From Chitinophagaceae bacterium PMP191F (GTDB lineage: Bacteria; Bacteroidota; Bacteroidia; Chitinophagales; Chitinophagaceae): a stretch of DNA of 64,000 nt. The stretch lies in the NCBI GenBank assembly GCA_001302245.1, contig LGYU01000023.1, forward strand, positions 1 to 64,000, written 5' to 3'. The position numbers were made by a program, and so were the translations under genes. Below are positions 26,173-36,339 of the stretch, piece after piece. The stretch's first letter is position 1; every line of letters begins with the position of its first letter. The notes below the pieces were generated by a model. That model had not been told where the DNA came from and did not search any database. It saw only the letters and a program-made list of their open reading frames with translations.

Positions 26173-27644
26173 TCGAAAAACTAAAAAAGTTCCCTTTTTA
26201 TATCATACTGCTGCCCGTCTTTTTTGTATGGCATGGTTTTACAGAAAATTCCATGCTGCTGAACCGGACCGATGTAGCATTGCTGATTGCATATTATACC
26301 ATTCCTTCGGTTATATTGTATATTCTTGTTGGTCTCATTAGCAGGAACTGGCAAAAAGCAGCACTGTTCACTGCTGCCTGCCTGACCATCTTTTTCTTTT
26401 TCGGCGCTATTTTCGATTTCTTACAGAAACATTCACCCTTCGCTTTTTTTTACCGGTACAGTACACTGCTTATTGTATTTACCCTGCTACTGGTGGCTTT
26501 AGCGCTGTGGCTTAAACGCACTGACAAGTCTTTTACAAAACTGTTTTTATTCATCAACAGTCTGTTGCTCATCTATCTGCTGATCGATACAGTCAGTATC
26601 ACCCGCAGCAAACTGTTTACCGGCAATACGTTTACCCAACCAGTTATCCATATACCTGATAACTGCAAAAAGCCTGATATTTACCTGCTGCTGTACGATG
26701 AATATGCCAGCTCTGCAGCGCTGCAACAACAATATCATTTTCACAACAACCTCGATAGTTTTCTTACCCAACGGGGGTTTCGTGTATTGCCTGGCAGCAG
26801 GGGCAATTATAATTACACACATTTTTCCATGGCCAGCATGCTGAACATGGACTATCTGCCACTGTCGCAAAATGTATACACCAAGGGAAGTTACTTTTCC
26901 TGTTTTCCACGCATACGGGAAAATTATGTGGTCAGTTTCCTGGAAGCCAACGGGTATAATACCACCAATCTTTCCATATTTGATATTGGTAAGCAAACAG
27001 CCTTTTCTGATAAGTCCTTTCTGCACATCAAAACAACTGTGATCACTGAAAACACACTGTTGTCAAGAATACAGCGTGATCTTCCGGCAGTATTGCTCAA
27101 AGTAAAGTTCTTATCATTCCTGATCCCGGAAAGCTATAGCTACCTGGCATCCAGTTTACAGATCATGGAACGGGTAAAGAATGTATCTGCTACAGCTAGC
27201 ACCCGGCCCAGGTTTGTATACGCACACCTGTATATGCCACACTGGCCTTACTACTGCGATAGAAATGGCAACCCTTTTCCGGCAGGACAATGGAAAGACA
27301 CCGGCAGTTACCCGGCCAAATACCTGGAATATCTTTTGTACACCAATACGCAGATCGAAAAACTTGTTGCTGCAATACAACAGAATACGCACAACGAAGC
27401 AGTGATACTGGTAATGGGCGATCACGGATTACGTTTTGGAAAAGAGCGCCCATATTACTTTCCCAATTTCAATGCAGTATATCTTCCGGACAGCAATTAT
27501 AGCCAGTTTTACGATACGATCACCAATGTAAATGAATTCAGGGTGCTTTTCAATACCCTATTCAGGCAACAGATGCCATTGTTAAAAGACAGTACTGTTT
27601 TCCTGGAACATAGTTCTGCCAACTGGCGCGATGAAGGCAAATAG
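26169..27644 (+). CDS. Membrane-bound alkaline phosphatase/sulfatase-superfamily enzyme (copy 2)
   Basis: The 491-residue paralogue of the protein at 23196 has N-terminal helices, then DIYLLLYDEYASSAALQQQY (nucleophile region), RFVYAHLYMPHWPYY, and VILVMGDHGLRFGKERP (metal ligands). The two copies differ at the nucleophile position (DGYTASS against DEYASSA), which hints at different substrates or a weaker second active site. It is translationally coupled to the methyltransferase. It ends 2 bp from the convergent transglutaminase-like gene, with no terminator visible between them. Confidence 0.82.
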   Translation: MIEKLKKFPFYIILLPVFFVWHGFTENSMLLNRTDVALLIAYYTIPSVILYILVGLISRNWQKAALFTAACLTIFFFFGAIFDFLQKHSPFAFFYRYSTLLIVFTLLLVALALWLKRTDKSFTKLFLFINSLLLIYLLIDTVSITRSKLFTGNTFTQPVIHIPDNCKKPDIYLLLYDEYASSAALQQQYHFHNNLDSFLTQRGFRVLPGSRGNYNYTHFSMASMLNMDYLPLSQNVYTKGSYFSCFPRIRENYVVSFLEANGYNTTNLSIFDIGKQTAFSDKSFLHIKTTVITENTLLSRIQRDLPAVLLKVKFLSFLIPESYSYLASSLQIMERVKNVSATASTRPRFVYAHLYMPHWPYYCDRNGNPFPAGQWKDTGSYPAKYLEYLLYTNTQIEKLVAAIQQNTHNEAVILVMGDHGLRFGKERPYYFPNFNAVYLPDSNYSQFYDTITNVNEFRVLFNTLFRQQMPLLKDSTVFLEHSSANWRDEGK

Positions 27645-27646
27645 AG

Positions 27647-28933
27647 TTAGCGTTTTCTGCCGGCAGTTATTTTCACAATACCCAATATAATCCATATCAG
27701 CAGTACAAAAGCAAGTGCATAGTTCAATACAACCCGCAACCAGAATGCACAACGTGTAGTAGTTGCGTTGTCTGAGTATATGGCATAATACGGTTTGTAA
27801 TTAAAGAAATTGATCATTTGCTTCTTCCATCCCGTTACATTATAATTATCGAGAAATCGTCCATAGCTGAAATTAAATACAGTATTTCTATGCAGGTAAA
27901 AACCAATATCCTGCGCCATTACTGTAAACGGAACACTGGCAAGACTATCATTGGCATAATGTAAGGTCCTGACAACAGAATCTGTTCCACTATACGTCAA
28001 TAACCGCTGAACATCCATTCCGTTCAGATAACGTTTGCCATCGTTGGGCAATACTGCATTCATGGTCAGGTCAACATACGACCAGCACCTCTTTTCCCTG
28101 ATATATACCTCACAAAAAATATGAATACCACTACCGATATTATCTTTAAAATCGCCCGTTTGCACCGTTCTTACCGGTATCCCGGCTACAGAAGCCAGGC
28201 AGCTGAATAAGGCACTGATATTTCCACACCATACTTTTGCACCTTTATTTTGTACATCATACAATTGCTGCAACGGATGCTTTCCAGCAAATGAATCAGG
28301 AGGATTACCCAGGTGGCCTGCAATACGCTTCAGAATAAATGAGGATATCTTTAATACTTTATCTACTGTACTATCCTGGTCACGCACCATTACAGAATCA
28401 TGCAACAGTTTCTGCACTTCGCTGACAGGTACTCTTGTTTCTGTAAACCAGAAGTTAGTAGTCCATGCCTGTAAAGGATGAACAACTTTGGGTTTTACCA
28501 CCAGCTCACGGCTTACCAGCTCATACTGATGTTCGCCGGTTTTGTTCTGCGGCGTAATATCACCGATATTCAGTACAAAAGAATCACTGTTATTGATGGT
28601 AATAGCTACCGCATGTGTGGGGCCTGCTACGGCAGGTTTATACCGCAGAAAATTACCGCTGTAATGAATTGTGTCAAAAGAGGTATCTGTATTATTACCC
28701 GGGTAAACATGCAATGTAAACTGCCGGGGAGCAGGAGGCAGTGTGCCATCAAAATGCAGTTCCAGTGAATCGTGATACACTTGTGTATTACTTACATAGA
28801 TACCGGCATCGGTAAGATACAGGCTGTTATAATCAGCCACTTCAGTATAGGCAGCAGGTATCCATTTCCTGGAAGCATAATTCAGCAATGCCAGTATGAT
28901 CAGCAAAACAGAAACTTTCGGAAACAATTTCAT
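27647..28933 (-). CDS. Transglutaminase-like membrane protein
   Basis: The 428-residue protein has one N-terminal and one C-terminal transmembrane helix (near residues 8-20 and 400-422) around a periplasmic region. A transglutaminase-like cysteine protease core is visible: Cys in GAKVWCGNISALFSCL, His in GSGIHIFCEVYI, Asp in WSYVDLTMNA. Such proteins may cleave or cross-link proteins at the envelope. It faces the envelope cluster tail to tail. Confidence 0.8.
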   Translation of the reverse strand: MKLFPKVSVLLIILALLNYASRKWIPAAYTEVADYNSLYLTDAGIYVSNTQVYHDSLELHFDGTLPPAPRQFTLHVYPGNNTDTSFDTIHYSGNFLRYKPAVAGPTHAVAITINNSDSFVLNIGDITPQNKTGEHQYELVSRELVVKPKVVHPLQAWTTNFWFTETRVPVSEVQKLLHDSVMVRDQDSTVDKVLKISSFILKRIAGHLGNPPDSFAGKHPLQQLYDVQNKGAKVWCGNISALFSCLASVAGIPVRTVQTGDFKDNIGSGIHIFCEVYIREKRCWSYVDLTMNAVLPNDGKRYLNGMDVQRLLTYSGTDSVVRTLHYANDSLASVPFTVMAQDIGFYLHRNTVFNFSYGRFLDNYNVTGWKKQMINFFNYKPYYAIYSDNATTTRCAFWLRVVLNYALAFVLLIWIILGIVKITAGRKR

Positions 28934-29039
28934 GCTGTATTCTTTTTACGCTGTACCTGTACGGCAGCGGACTTTGCAAATTAAACGCTTATTATGATAC
29001 CCTGCAAAGTCCGGTTATCTTTCCACAGCAAACGGTACA

Positions 29040-29073
29040 TTGTATCATTCTTACACAGAAACCAATACATTTG
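29040..29073 (+). promoter_or_regulatory. bioB promoter (TTG-N23-TACATTTG)
   Basis: A -33 TTG at 29040-29042 and a -7 TACATTTG at 29066-29073 match the Bacteroidota pattern. Transcription would start near 29080. This supports translation from 29094 and rules against the longer reading that begins at this very TTG. Confidence 0.65.
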
Positions 29074-29093
29074 TCCTTCAAAGCTCATATAAT

Positions 29094-30080
29094 ATGAAAG
29101 CCCCCATCCGCAATGACTGGTCTGTTCAGGAAATAGAAAACGTTTACAATACACCATTGCTTGAGCTGGTGTATCGTGCAGCCACCGTACACCGCCAGTA
29201 TAATGACACCGGCGAAGTACAGGTATGCACCCTGCTTTCCATAAAAACCGGTGGTTGTTCTGAAGACTGTGCCTATTGTCCGCAGGCTGCCCGTTACAAT
29301 ACCGGTGTAAATGTGCACGCCCTGATGAAAAAGGACGAAGTACTGGAATATGCGGCCAAAGCGAAAGCTGCCGGTTCTACCCGTTTCTGCATGGGTGCCG
29401 CCTGGCGTGAGGTACGCGATAACCGCGACTTTGACCGTGTACTGGATATGGTAAAAGGTGTAAACGAAATGGGCATGGAAGTGTGCTGTACACTGGGCAT
29501 GCTAACTGCAGACCAGGCCCGGAAACTGGCCGACGCCGGTTTGTATGCTTACAATCACAACCTGGATACGTCTTCTGAATATTATGGTGAGATTATCACT
29601 ACACGTACTTATAACGACCGACTGGAAACGCTGGACAATGTGCGCAAAGCTGGTGTATCTGTTTGTTGCGGCGGTATTGTAGGACTGGGTGAAACACACG
29701 AAGACCGTGTTAAGATGCTGCATACGCTTGCCACCTTGCCCGAACATCCTGAAAGTGTACCCATCAATGCATTGGTACCGGTACCCGGAACGCCGCTGGC
29801 CGACAATGCGAAAGTAGATGTGTGGGACATGATCCGTATGATTGCCACTGCACGTATACTGATGCCCAAAGCGATGGTACGTCTCAGCGCCGGCCGCACT
29901 TCTATGAGCGTATCAGATCAGGCGCTTTGCTTTATGGCAGGAGCCAATTCTATATTTGCGGGCGATAAACTTCTTACTACTCCCAATCCTACTTTTGATG
30001 AAGATATGACCATGTTCAACATGCTGGGACTTCAGCCAAGAGAAGCATTTAAAAAAGAAGAGACCGGTGTTAGCTGTTAG
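29094..30080 (+). CDS. bioB: Biotin synthase
   Basis: The 328-residue radical SAM enzyme inserts sulfur into dethiobiotin, the last step of biotin synthesis. The SAM-cluster motif [12 protein letters not shown] (Cys 55, 59, 62) and the downstream [25 protein letters not shown] and LSAGRTSMS blocks are all classical BioB features. The start at 29094 is set by the promoter just upstream and by homologue length. No other bio genes are nearby, so biotin genes are scattered in this genome. Confidence 0.97.
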   Translation: MKAPIRNDWSVQEIENVYNTPLLELVYRAATVHRQYNDTGEVQVCTLLSIKTGGCSEDCAYCPQAARYNTGVNVHALMKKDEVLEYAAKAKAAGSTRFCMGAAWREVRDNRDFDRVLDMVKGVNEMGMEVCCTLGMLTADQARKLADAGLYAYNHNLDTSSEYYGEIITTRTYNDRLETLDNVRKAGVSVCCGGIVGLGETHEDRVKMLHTLATLPEHPESVPINALVPVPGTPLADNAKVDVWDMIRMIATARILMPKAMVRLSAGRTSMSVSDQALCFMAGANSIFAGDKLLTTPNPTFDEDMTMFNMLGLQPREAFKKEETGVSC

Positions 30081-30264
30081 GTTTTAGCTTTAGTAATACA
30101 GAAACGTGTTATCAATTGTTTTCTCAACGTTATGCATTAAGTATTTCGTGTAGAGCAGGCAGTACTGTATTCAACCTATAACTTGTAACCTATTATCACT
30201 TACAAACCATAAAAAGTATTCCTGCGTTACACGTCCGGCGTTAAGCGTTGGGCATACTAAAACC
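30081..30264. repeat. Intergenic degenerate words
   Basis: The gap holds words such as CCTATAACTTGTAACCT and GGCGTTAAGCGTTGGGC, similar in style to 1340-1812. The bioB stop is followed by TAGCTGTTAGGTTTTAGC, which resembles 62431-62454 after the M61 gene. No gene is present. Confidence 0.45.
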
Positions 30265-31311
30265 TTATTTCTTCCCTCCACCCAGGTCACTCATCTTTAA
30301 ACTAAGGCCGAACTGATTATACGCAGCATTATTCTGGTAATAACTGCGTGCATAACGTATCTGAAGCTTTTTAAACAGTGCACCCACTCCCAATGAAAAA
30401 CCATTCAGGCCATTACCGGTGTTGCCGGTATTCAGCTCTTTCCGGCGCAGGTAGTTGTACCCGGCACTGATCTCAATTTTATCGCCAACATACAATTGTA
30501 CGGCCATTACCACATGCCGGAATAATTTGTCGAATGTGAAAGATCTATCACTTGCATTCTGCAATTCATTGGCATTATTAAAAACAGTGTCATTATAAAG
30601 TATATTAAACTGTTGCAGGTGGTGCAGTGTAAGCGAGAACTGCAATGGTGCATGTGCCAGTCTTTTGGAAATCCCTAATTGCATATCAAAAGGCAGCTCA
30701 CCTTCGGTGGTACCGGCATAACGCGTAAGTTGTGCACCCATATTCTTTGCTGCAAATGATACCTGTAACAAATTCGCCGTATCCAGGTAGGAAACACCCA
30801 CATCGGCCGCAATGCCCGATGAACGGTACTGCCCATACCCTGAATGAATGAATTTAAGCGTAACACCGTAATGCCAATGCTCCAGATACCGCCGACTGGC
30901 AGACACCTGCACCACATAGTCCGCAGGTTTAAAAGTTCCCAGTATATTACCGGCGGCATCGGTTTCCTGTATAGAACCGTACGTAAAATAATTTGCACCC
31001 AGTGAAAAAGTGGTTTCCAGTTTTTCGCTGTGCAAACCTGCCAGCAAATGATAGTTCCTGATACCAGCAGTAAAAGAATTGAATACAAAATTGGCCTGCG
31101 TGTGCATAGAAGCCCTGAGCAGCGAAGGATTATTAAAAGAAAGACCAATATCATCAGATAATTGGGAAATATTGATCCCTCCCAGGCCGGTTAGTTGTGG
31201 TGTGTTGGAGAGCTTAAGAAAATTATACACAGTACTGCCTCCCAGGGTTTGCGCGTTTACCCGGAACAACAGACTTTGAAACAACAACATTATCAGCAGT
31301 AATATTCTCAT
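30265..31311 (-). CDS. porQ: Type IX secretion system protein PorQ
   Basis: The 348-residue outer-membrane barrel protein has a signal peptide (cleavage near VNAQT) and the PorQ-like opening GGSTVYNFLKLSNTPQLTGL followed by GLSFNNPSLLR. Repeated amphipathic strands run to the end. PorQ works with PorU, PorV and PorZ in the attachment complex that processes T9SS cargo at the cell surface. The window also encodes a probable cargo protein at 52396. It is preceded (in its direction) by lon, separated by a strong terminator. Confidence 0.88.
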   Translation of the reverse strand: MRILLLIMLLFQSLLFRVNAQTLGGSTVYNFLKLSNTPQLTGLGGINISQLSDDIGLSFNNPSLLRASMHTQANFVFNSFTAGIRNYHLLAGLHSEKLETTFSLGANYFTYGSIQETDAAGNILGTFKPADYVVQVSASRRYLEHWHYGVTLKFIHSGYGQYRSSGIAADVGVSYLDTANLLQVSFAAKNMGAQLTRYAGTTEGELPFDMQLGISKRLAHAPLQFSLTLHHLQQFNILYNDTVFNNANELQNASDRSFTFDKLFRHVVMAVQLYVGDKIEISAGYNYLRRKELNTGNTGNGLNGFSLGVGALFKKLQIRYARSYYQNNAAYNQFGLSLKMSDLGGGKK

Positions 31312-31414
31312 GCATCAGCAGCAGGAACGAAAATAAGTATTTACAATAAAAAGCGGGGCGGAAAAGCATTTACAGGTGATCCGATTGTTAACAGGCTTCA
31401 GATAAGTACAAAAA

Positions 31415-31440
31415 AATTCCTCCATTGACATGGAGGAATT
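31415..31440. terminator. Bidirectional intrinsic terminator after lon
   Basis: An 11-bp perfect stem (AATTCCTCCAT/ATGGAGGAATT) with a TGAC loop has A/T-runs on both sides, so it can terminate in either direction. It lies 130 bp beyond the lon stop. Confidence 0.85.
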
Positions 31441-31569
31441 TTTTTTAACCCTTAAAACAACCAACATGAAAAATTCTTCTTTGTTGATATGAATTTAACA
31501 GGGATCTGGATATTTTGTTTGCTTTGTTTAAGCTCAGTCCGATTAAAATTACATTAAACCAAATTACTG

Positions 31570-33972
31570 TTAAACCAATGCAACTTCCAGTACCTGCTGC
31601 ATCGTTTTCGCATAGTGGAATTTTAATCCTTTGATGAAATCAGAATCAATTTCTAACACATCTTTTTCATTCTGCCAGCACATAATGATCTCTTTCAAAC
31701 CGGCACGTTTGGCAGCCAGTACTTTTTCTTTAATGCCACCTACCGGCAATACCTGCCCCCGCAGTGTGATCTCACCGGTCATAGCAAGGTAAGACTTCAC
31801 ACGTTTGCCCGTCAGTGCCGAGGCCATGGCTGTCATGATGGTAATACCTGCACTGGGACCATCTTTTGGTACAGCACCCTCAGGCACATGCACATGCAGT
31901 GTTCTTTTCTCAAAAATTGCCGGATCGATGTTCAGCTTGCGTGCGTTTGACTGCAGGTAAGTTAAAGCTGTTACCGCACTCTCTTTCATCACATTACCCA
32001 GGTTGCCGGTCAGTTTCAGCTCTCCTTTACCTTCGCTGAGGCTGGTTTCCACAAACAGGATATCGCCGCCCACATAGGTCCAGGCAAGTCCAACAGCTAC
32101 ACCGGGCATATTGGCCACTTTGTACAGCTCGTTGCTGTAACGCGGTTTACCCAGTATTTTTTCAATGTCTTTTACGGTCAGCAAACTTTTAATACGCTCT
32201 TTCAATGCATACTCTTTTGCTTCATAACGCATTACAGCCGCTATATGCCTGTCCAGCTCACGTACTCCGCTTTCACGGGTGTAATCCTGAACTATTTTTT
32301 CCAACACACTATCATTCAGCTTCAGGGTCATATCTTTCAATCCATGCGCTTCTTTCTGTTTGGGCACCAGGTGACGTTTGGCTATTTCCACCTTCTCTTC
32401 TACCGCATAACCGCCCAGGTCAATAATTTCAAGACGGTCGCGCAGGGCAGGCTGAATATTGTTGATATCATTGGCCGTGGCAATGAACAGTACTTTACTC
32501 AGATCGTATTCCAGCTCCAGGTAATTGTCATAAAAGGTATGGTTCTGTTCCGGGTCCAGTACTTCCAGCAACGCAGAAGAAGGATCGCCACGGAAATCGG
32601 TTCCCACTTTATCAATTTCATCCAGGATGATCACCGGGTTGGAAGATTTTACTTTACGCAGCGACTGCATAATACGGCCCGGCATAGCACCGATATATGT
32701 TTTACGGTGACCGCGGATCTCGCTTTCATCGTGCAAACCACCCAGGCTTATACGCACATACTTACGCGCAATGGCGCTGGCAATGCTTCTGCCTAAAGAG
32801 GTTTTACCAATACCCGGAGGACCGACAAAACACAGGATCGGGCTTTTCATGTCTCCCTTCAGTTTCAGTACAGCCAGGTACTCCAGTATTCTTTCCTTTA
32901 CCTTCTTCATACCATAATGATCCTTGTCCAGCACCTTACGGGCCTTTTTCAGGTCATACAGATCCTGTGTATAATCACCCCAGGGCAGTTCCAGCATCAG
33001 GTCAAGGTGATTGTATACAACAGAATAATCCGGTGTACTGGGATGCATACGCTCCAGTTTCTCAACACCTTTTTTAAACATTTCACGCGCAGCTTCAGAC
33101 CACTTTTTAGTTTCGGCCTTTTTCTGCATTTCCTTTATTTCACGGTCATTGCTGTCGCCCCCCAACTCTTCCTTAATACTTTTCATCTGCTGTTGCAGAA
33201 AGTATTCACGTTGCTGTTTATCCAGCTCCGTTTTGGTTTTGGTGGTTACCTTATTTTTCAATTCAGCAAACTGCAACTCTCGTTGCAATAACTGCATCAG
33301 CAGATCGGCTCTTTTTTCAATATTATTCAGTTCCAGCAATTTCTGTTTTTCAACCAGGTCGGTATTCAGGTTGCTGCTGATAAAATGGATCAGGAAAGAA
33401 GGGTTCTCAATATTCTTGAGAATAATAGAAGCTTCGGAAGGAATATTGGGAGAAAGCTGTATGATCTGTGCTGCCAGGTCTTTTACATTGGCAACATAGG
33501 CTTCAAAGTTTTCGTTTTTAGGCGCTTCATCTTCTTCCAGCAATTCTACACTGGCTTTAAAGTAAGGATCGTCTGTCAATATCTGGTTCACTTTAAAGCG
33601 GCGTTTGCCCTGGATGATCACCGTGGTGCCTCCATCCGGCATTTTGATCTGCTTGATAATTTTGGCAACAGTACCAATGGCTTCCAGATCGGCAATTCCG
33701 GGATCTTCAATAGAACTGTCTTTTTGCGCTACCACGCCTACCAATTTGTCAGTCTTATATGCGTCGGAAATTGCCTTAATGCTCTTATCCCGCCCTACGG
33801 TAATGGGCAATACCACGCCCGGGAACAATACGGTATTGCGCAGCGGCAGCAGGGGTAATTCTGCAGGAATCTCAATCTCTGTGCTGTTATCCCCTTCATT
33901 TTCATTCAACGGTATTATGGGAATGAAGTCCATCTCATCTTCGGGGGTAAACAAAATATTCGTTTCTTTCAT
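31570..33972 (-). CDS. lon: ATP-dependent protease Lon
   Basis: The 800-residue protein contains an N-terminal LON substrate domain ([18 protein letters not shown]), an AAA+ domain with Walker [14 protein letters not shown] and Walker [12 protein letters not shown], and a C-terminal S16 protease domain with the catalytic serine in [14 protein letters not shown] and lysine in TGKRVKSYL. It degrades misfolded and regulatory proteins in the cytosol. The start at 33972 gives the usual short acidic lead. A reading to 34089 would add 39 unlikely residues. The 5' side is a hairpin-rich gap. Confidence 0.97.
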   Translation of the reverse strand: MKETNILFTPEDEMDFIPIIPLNENEGDNSTEIEIPAELPLLPLRNTVLFPGVVLPITVGRDKSIKAISDAYKTDKLVGVVAQKDSSIEDPGIADLEAIGTVAKIIKQIKMPDGGTTVIIQGKRRFKVNQILTDDPYFKASVELLEEDEAPKNENFEAYVANVKDLAAQIIQLSPNIPSEASIILKNIENPSFLIHFISSNLNTDLVEKQKLLELNNIEKRADLLMQLLQRELQFAELKNKVTTKTKTELDKQQREYFLQQQMKSIKEELGGDSNDREIKEMQKKAETKKWSEAAREMFKKGVEKLERMHPSTPDYSVVYNHLDLMLELPWGDYTQDLYDLKKARKVLDKDHYGMKKVKERILEYLAVLKLKGDMKSPILCFVGPPGIGKTSLGRSIASAIARKYVRISLGGLHDESEIRGHRKTYIGAMPGRIMQSLRKVKSSNPVIILDEIDKVGTDFRGDPSSALLEVLDPEQNHTFYDNYLELEYDLSKVLFIATANDINNIQPALRDRLEIIDLGGYAVEEKVEIAKRHLVPKQKEAHGLKDMTLKLNDSVLEKIVQDYTRESGVRELDRHIAAVMRYEAKEYALKERIKSLLTVKDIEKILGKPRYSNELYKVANMPGVAVGLAWTYVGGDILFVETSLSEGKGELKLTGNLGNVMKESAVTALTYLQSNARKLNIDPAIFEKRTLHVHVPEGAVPKDGPSAGITIMTAMASALTGKRVKSYLAMTGEITLRGQVLPVGGIKEKVLAAKRAGLKEIIMCWQNEKDVLEIDSDFIKGLKFHYAKTMQQVLEVALV

Positions 33973-34155
33973 GCTACTATTTAACTGTGACAAAATAACA
34001 TACTCTACCTGAAAATACCATGATTTACAAGATAATGCTATATAGGTCAAGTTTGATGCCATCATCCAAAACAATTTCCTGTAAAACAATCGATTCGGTT
34101 TACGGGAGATTGTTTACACAATGCTTTTCTCTCCTATCCTGCCCATATTCAGGGA

Positions 34156-34311
34156 ACGACGACTTGTCGTAACCGGTGGTACACAAAAGCAAATCGCCTG
34201 TTTACAGGTACGGTTTTATTACTAAAGGGGATGCCTTGCCTACAATATTGCATACCGCAATAAGCAGGAACTACCACCAAAACAAGCACCATCTGCCCCG
34301 CAGTGCTTGTT
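34156..34311. promoter_or_regulatory. Hairpin-dense stretch upstream of lon
   Basis: Four short perfect inverted repeats occur in 156 bp: ACGAC/GTCGT (34156-34170), CCTGT/ACAGG (34197-34208), TATTGC/GCAATA (34246-34262) and AACAAGCAC/GTGCTTGTT (34281-34311). They lie in the 414-bp gap before lon and could form a structured leader or a small RNA. No Bacteroidota promoter was firmly identified. Confidence 0.35.
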
Positions 34312-34329
34312 GATAGTCACAAAAGAAAA

Positions 34330-34360
34330 CCGCGGAAAACAATGTTGTTGTTTTCCGCGG
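34330..34360 (-). terminator. Intrinsic terminator of the barrel protein gene
   Basis: An 11-bp perfect stem (CCGCGGAAAAC/GTTTTCCGCGG) with a 9-nt loop is followed on the minus strand by TTTTCTTTT. It lies 26 bp past the stop at 34387. Confidence 0.85.
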
Positions 34361-34386
34361 TCCGTTCATTATTTCAGGCTGGCCTA

Positions 34387-34974
34387 CTAAAATATGCGTA
34401 ATCCCAGGTACACCTGGAAGCCCTGGTTTTTCCATTTTTCTTTATCATCAATGTCGTTGATGTTAGACAAACCAACAACATAGCGTCCACCTATTTTCGC
34501 ATTTCCCAGGTTCAGCTGTACACCACCCAGCAACGAAAAGTCTCCGTTTTTAAATGCATCCTGCCCATTTTTTACAAGTGTTTTATCCTGGTTGATCAGG
34601 ATGCCAAACTGCGGACCTGCCTGCAATGACAGAAAAGGTGCAGGCCGTACTGATAACAGGATAGGAATACTTAAGTAATTGAGCTTTCCTTTTACATCAT
34701 TAACACCTTCGGGATAAATAGAACTGAATCTGTCGCCTGTACGATAATTGGTCTGACTCCACAATACCTCCGGCTGAATACCTATTACCTTATTAAAATT
34801 AATTTCGGCAAAAGCTCCCACGTTGTAACCAAACTTAAACTCGTCTTTAAATGATTGCCCGTCAACTTTAAAAATATTAGCTCCTGCCTTAACCCCCAGG
34901 TGAAAACCCTGGGCAAAACTTACAGAGCTGATTAAAACCGTGGCAGCTGCCAGTACCAGAGATTTGTATTTCAT
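34387..34974 (-). CDS. Outer-membrane beta-barrel protein (PorT-like fold)
   Basis: The 195-residue protein has a signal peptide (ends SFAQG) and the small eight-stranded barrel pattern common in Bacteroidota (FHLGVKAGANIFKV, FGYNVGAFAEINF, LNYLSIPILLSVRP, ending in FQVYLGLRIF with a C-terminal aromatic). Such proteins are abundant and mostly of unknown role. It is monocistronic with its own strong terminator. Confidence 0.8.
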   Translation of the reverse strand: MKYKSLVLAAATVLISSVSFAQGFHLGVKAGANIFKVDGQSFKDEFKFGYNVGAFAEINFNKVIGIQPEVLWSQTNYRTGDRFSSIYPEGVNDVKGKLNYLSIPILLSVRPAPFLSLQAGPQFGILINQDKTLVKNGQDAFKNGDFSLLGGVQLNLGNAKIGGRYVVGLSNINDIDDKEKWKNQGFQVYLGLRIF

Positions 34975-35191
34975 AAACTGGATGATTTTGTTTGATATAA
35001 CTTTTCAACTTATATGCCAATGCATTACACAGGTTGTTAATTTGTATTAACAGCTGCGTGAAGGAATTTGTAAAATTTCTATGCCAACAAACAAAAAGAG
35101 TATTACAGTATTGCACATCACTAACGTTAATCAGCAAACTATACCAACAAGAAAAGATTAACCTGTTGCAAGGTTATCGTGTACGGTATTA

Positions 35192-36193
35192 TCAAAGTGT
35201 AAGACCAGCCATTACAGAAAATACTGTATGGAACTTGTCTGTACCATCAGGAAGATAATAGTCAAATAATACCTGCGGCTGGATCAGCCAACGCTTCCTG
35301 AGATAGCTGCCTCTTAATACCAAACCGGCAGACAATACTTCAAAATTTGACTGTTCGGAGATCTGTTGATTACTTGGCTGGGAATTGATGCGGATCTTTG
35401 CGAAATTATAGGAATAAGCGGTATTAAATCCATAACGCTGCGTGCCTCCATTCAGCAATAACACGGGAGTAAAGGTAATAATGTCTTCTTTACCCAATAC
35501 ATCGTACCAGTTAAAATCTTTGCGCAATGAAAATCCTACAGAAAAGTCTTCCACCGATTCTGTATTCCTTCTTACTACTGACAGCAACCTGCGTCGCAGC
35601 AGTAATAGTTTTCTTAACCGGGCAAATTCTCTTTTCTGGTAATCTTCATTGCTACCCCATCCGTAAGTAAAACTGATGGTAGGTCTCAGCCACCATTTTT
35701 TATACGAGAAATAGGCAAATATTTCGTTCTGTATGGGCGTGGTATAAAAATCGAGTGAATCTTTGGTGAAGTATTTTGTAAAAGAAACCCCGGTTGAAAA
35801 GTTTCGGTTGATAAGATCGTACGAGGGGCTGATGGCGTACTGGAAGATATTGAGACCCGAATTGTCGCCAATTACTGTTCCGTATGCAGATAAACCAAGC
35901 CCGGATTTGTGAAAATACCCGATAGTGGGAGAAAATAACAATCGCTGTTTTGTGGAATAATATACCGTGTTTTTTTCCTGGAAGCTAAAAAAGCCCGTAC
36001 CAACGCCTACACTTACCGCCAGGAAACTATGCGGAGCAGACATGGAATCCAGGAATTTATCAAAATCCCGCATCAGTGAATCCAACACAGCGGTTGAGTC
36101 ACGCGATGCGAACAATGAGTCCAGTTTTCCCTGGCCTTTTACTACTGTATGCATAGCCGCAATCAGTAAAAACAGCAACCAAAACTTCTTCAT
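35192..36193 (-). CDS. DUF4421-like outer-membrane protein
   Basis: The 333-residue protein has a signal peptide (cleavage near VVKGQ), an acidic linker with repeated DSL motifs, then many amphipathic strands (FLAVSVGVGTGFFSF; WWLRPTISFTYGWGS; KRWLIQPQVLFDYYLPDGT) ending FSVMAGLTL, which suggests a barrel. A basic, Leu/Arg-rich patch (LRKLLLLRRRLLS near residue 190) is unusual and may be a periplasmic loop. The DUF4421 assignment is from memory of the family style and is not certain. Confidence 0.6.
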   Translation of the reverse strand: MKKFWLLFLLIAAMHTVVKGQGKLDSLFASRDSTAVLDSLMRDFDKFLDSMSAPHSFLAVSVGVGTGFFSFQEKNTVYYSTKQRLLFSPTIGYFHKSGLGLSAYGTVIGDNSGLNIFQYAISPSYDLINRNFSTGVSFTKYFTKDSLDFYTTPIQNEIFAYFSYKKWWLRPTISFTYGWGSNEDYQKREFARLRKLLLLRRRLLSVVRRNTESVEDFSVGFSLRKDFNWYDVLGKEDIITFTPVLLLNGGTQRYGFNTAYSYNFAKIRINSQPSNQQISEQSNFEVLSAGLVLRGSYLRKRWLIQPQVLFDYYLPDGTDKFHTVFSVMAGLTL

Positions 36194-36339
36194 GCAGGTC
36201 TTTGCGATTAAATCCGGATTAAGAATTCAAGGTTAGAACGCAAATTTGAATAAAAAATTGGCACCAGGTTTAACGATTGTATTATTTTCCTTACCTTAAT
36301 CCTTACGTATATATTTAAACTTTATCACTGAAAAGCAGC

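Noticed and set aside
32245-32796. Long plus-strand ORF opposite lon
   Set aside because: Antisense shadow of a conserved gene, with no domain or promoter.
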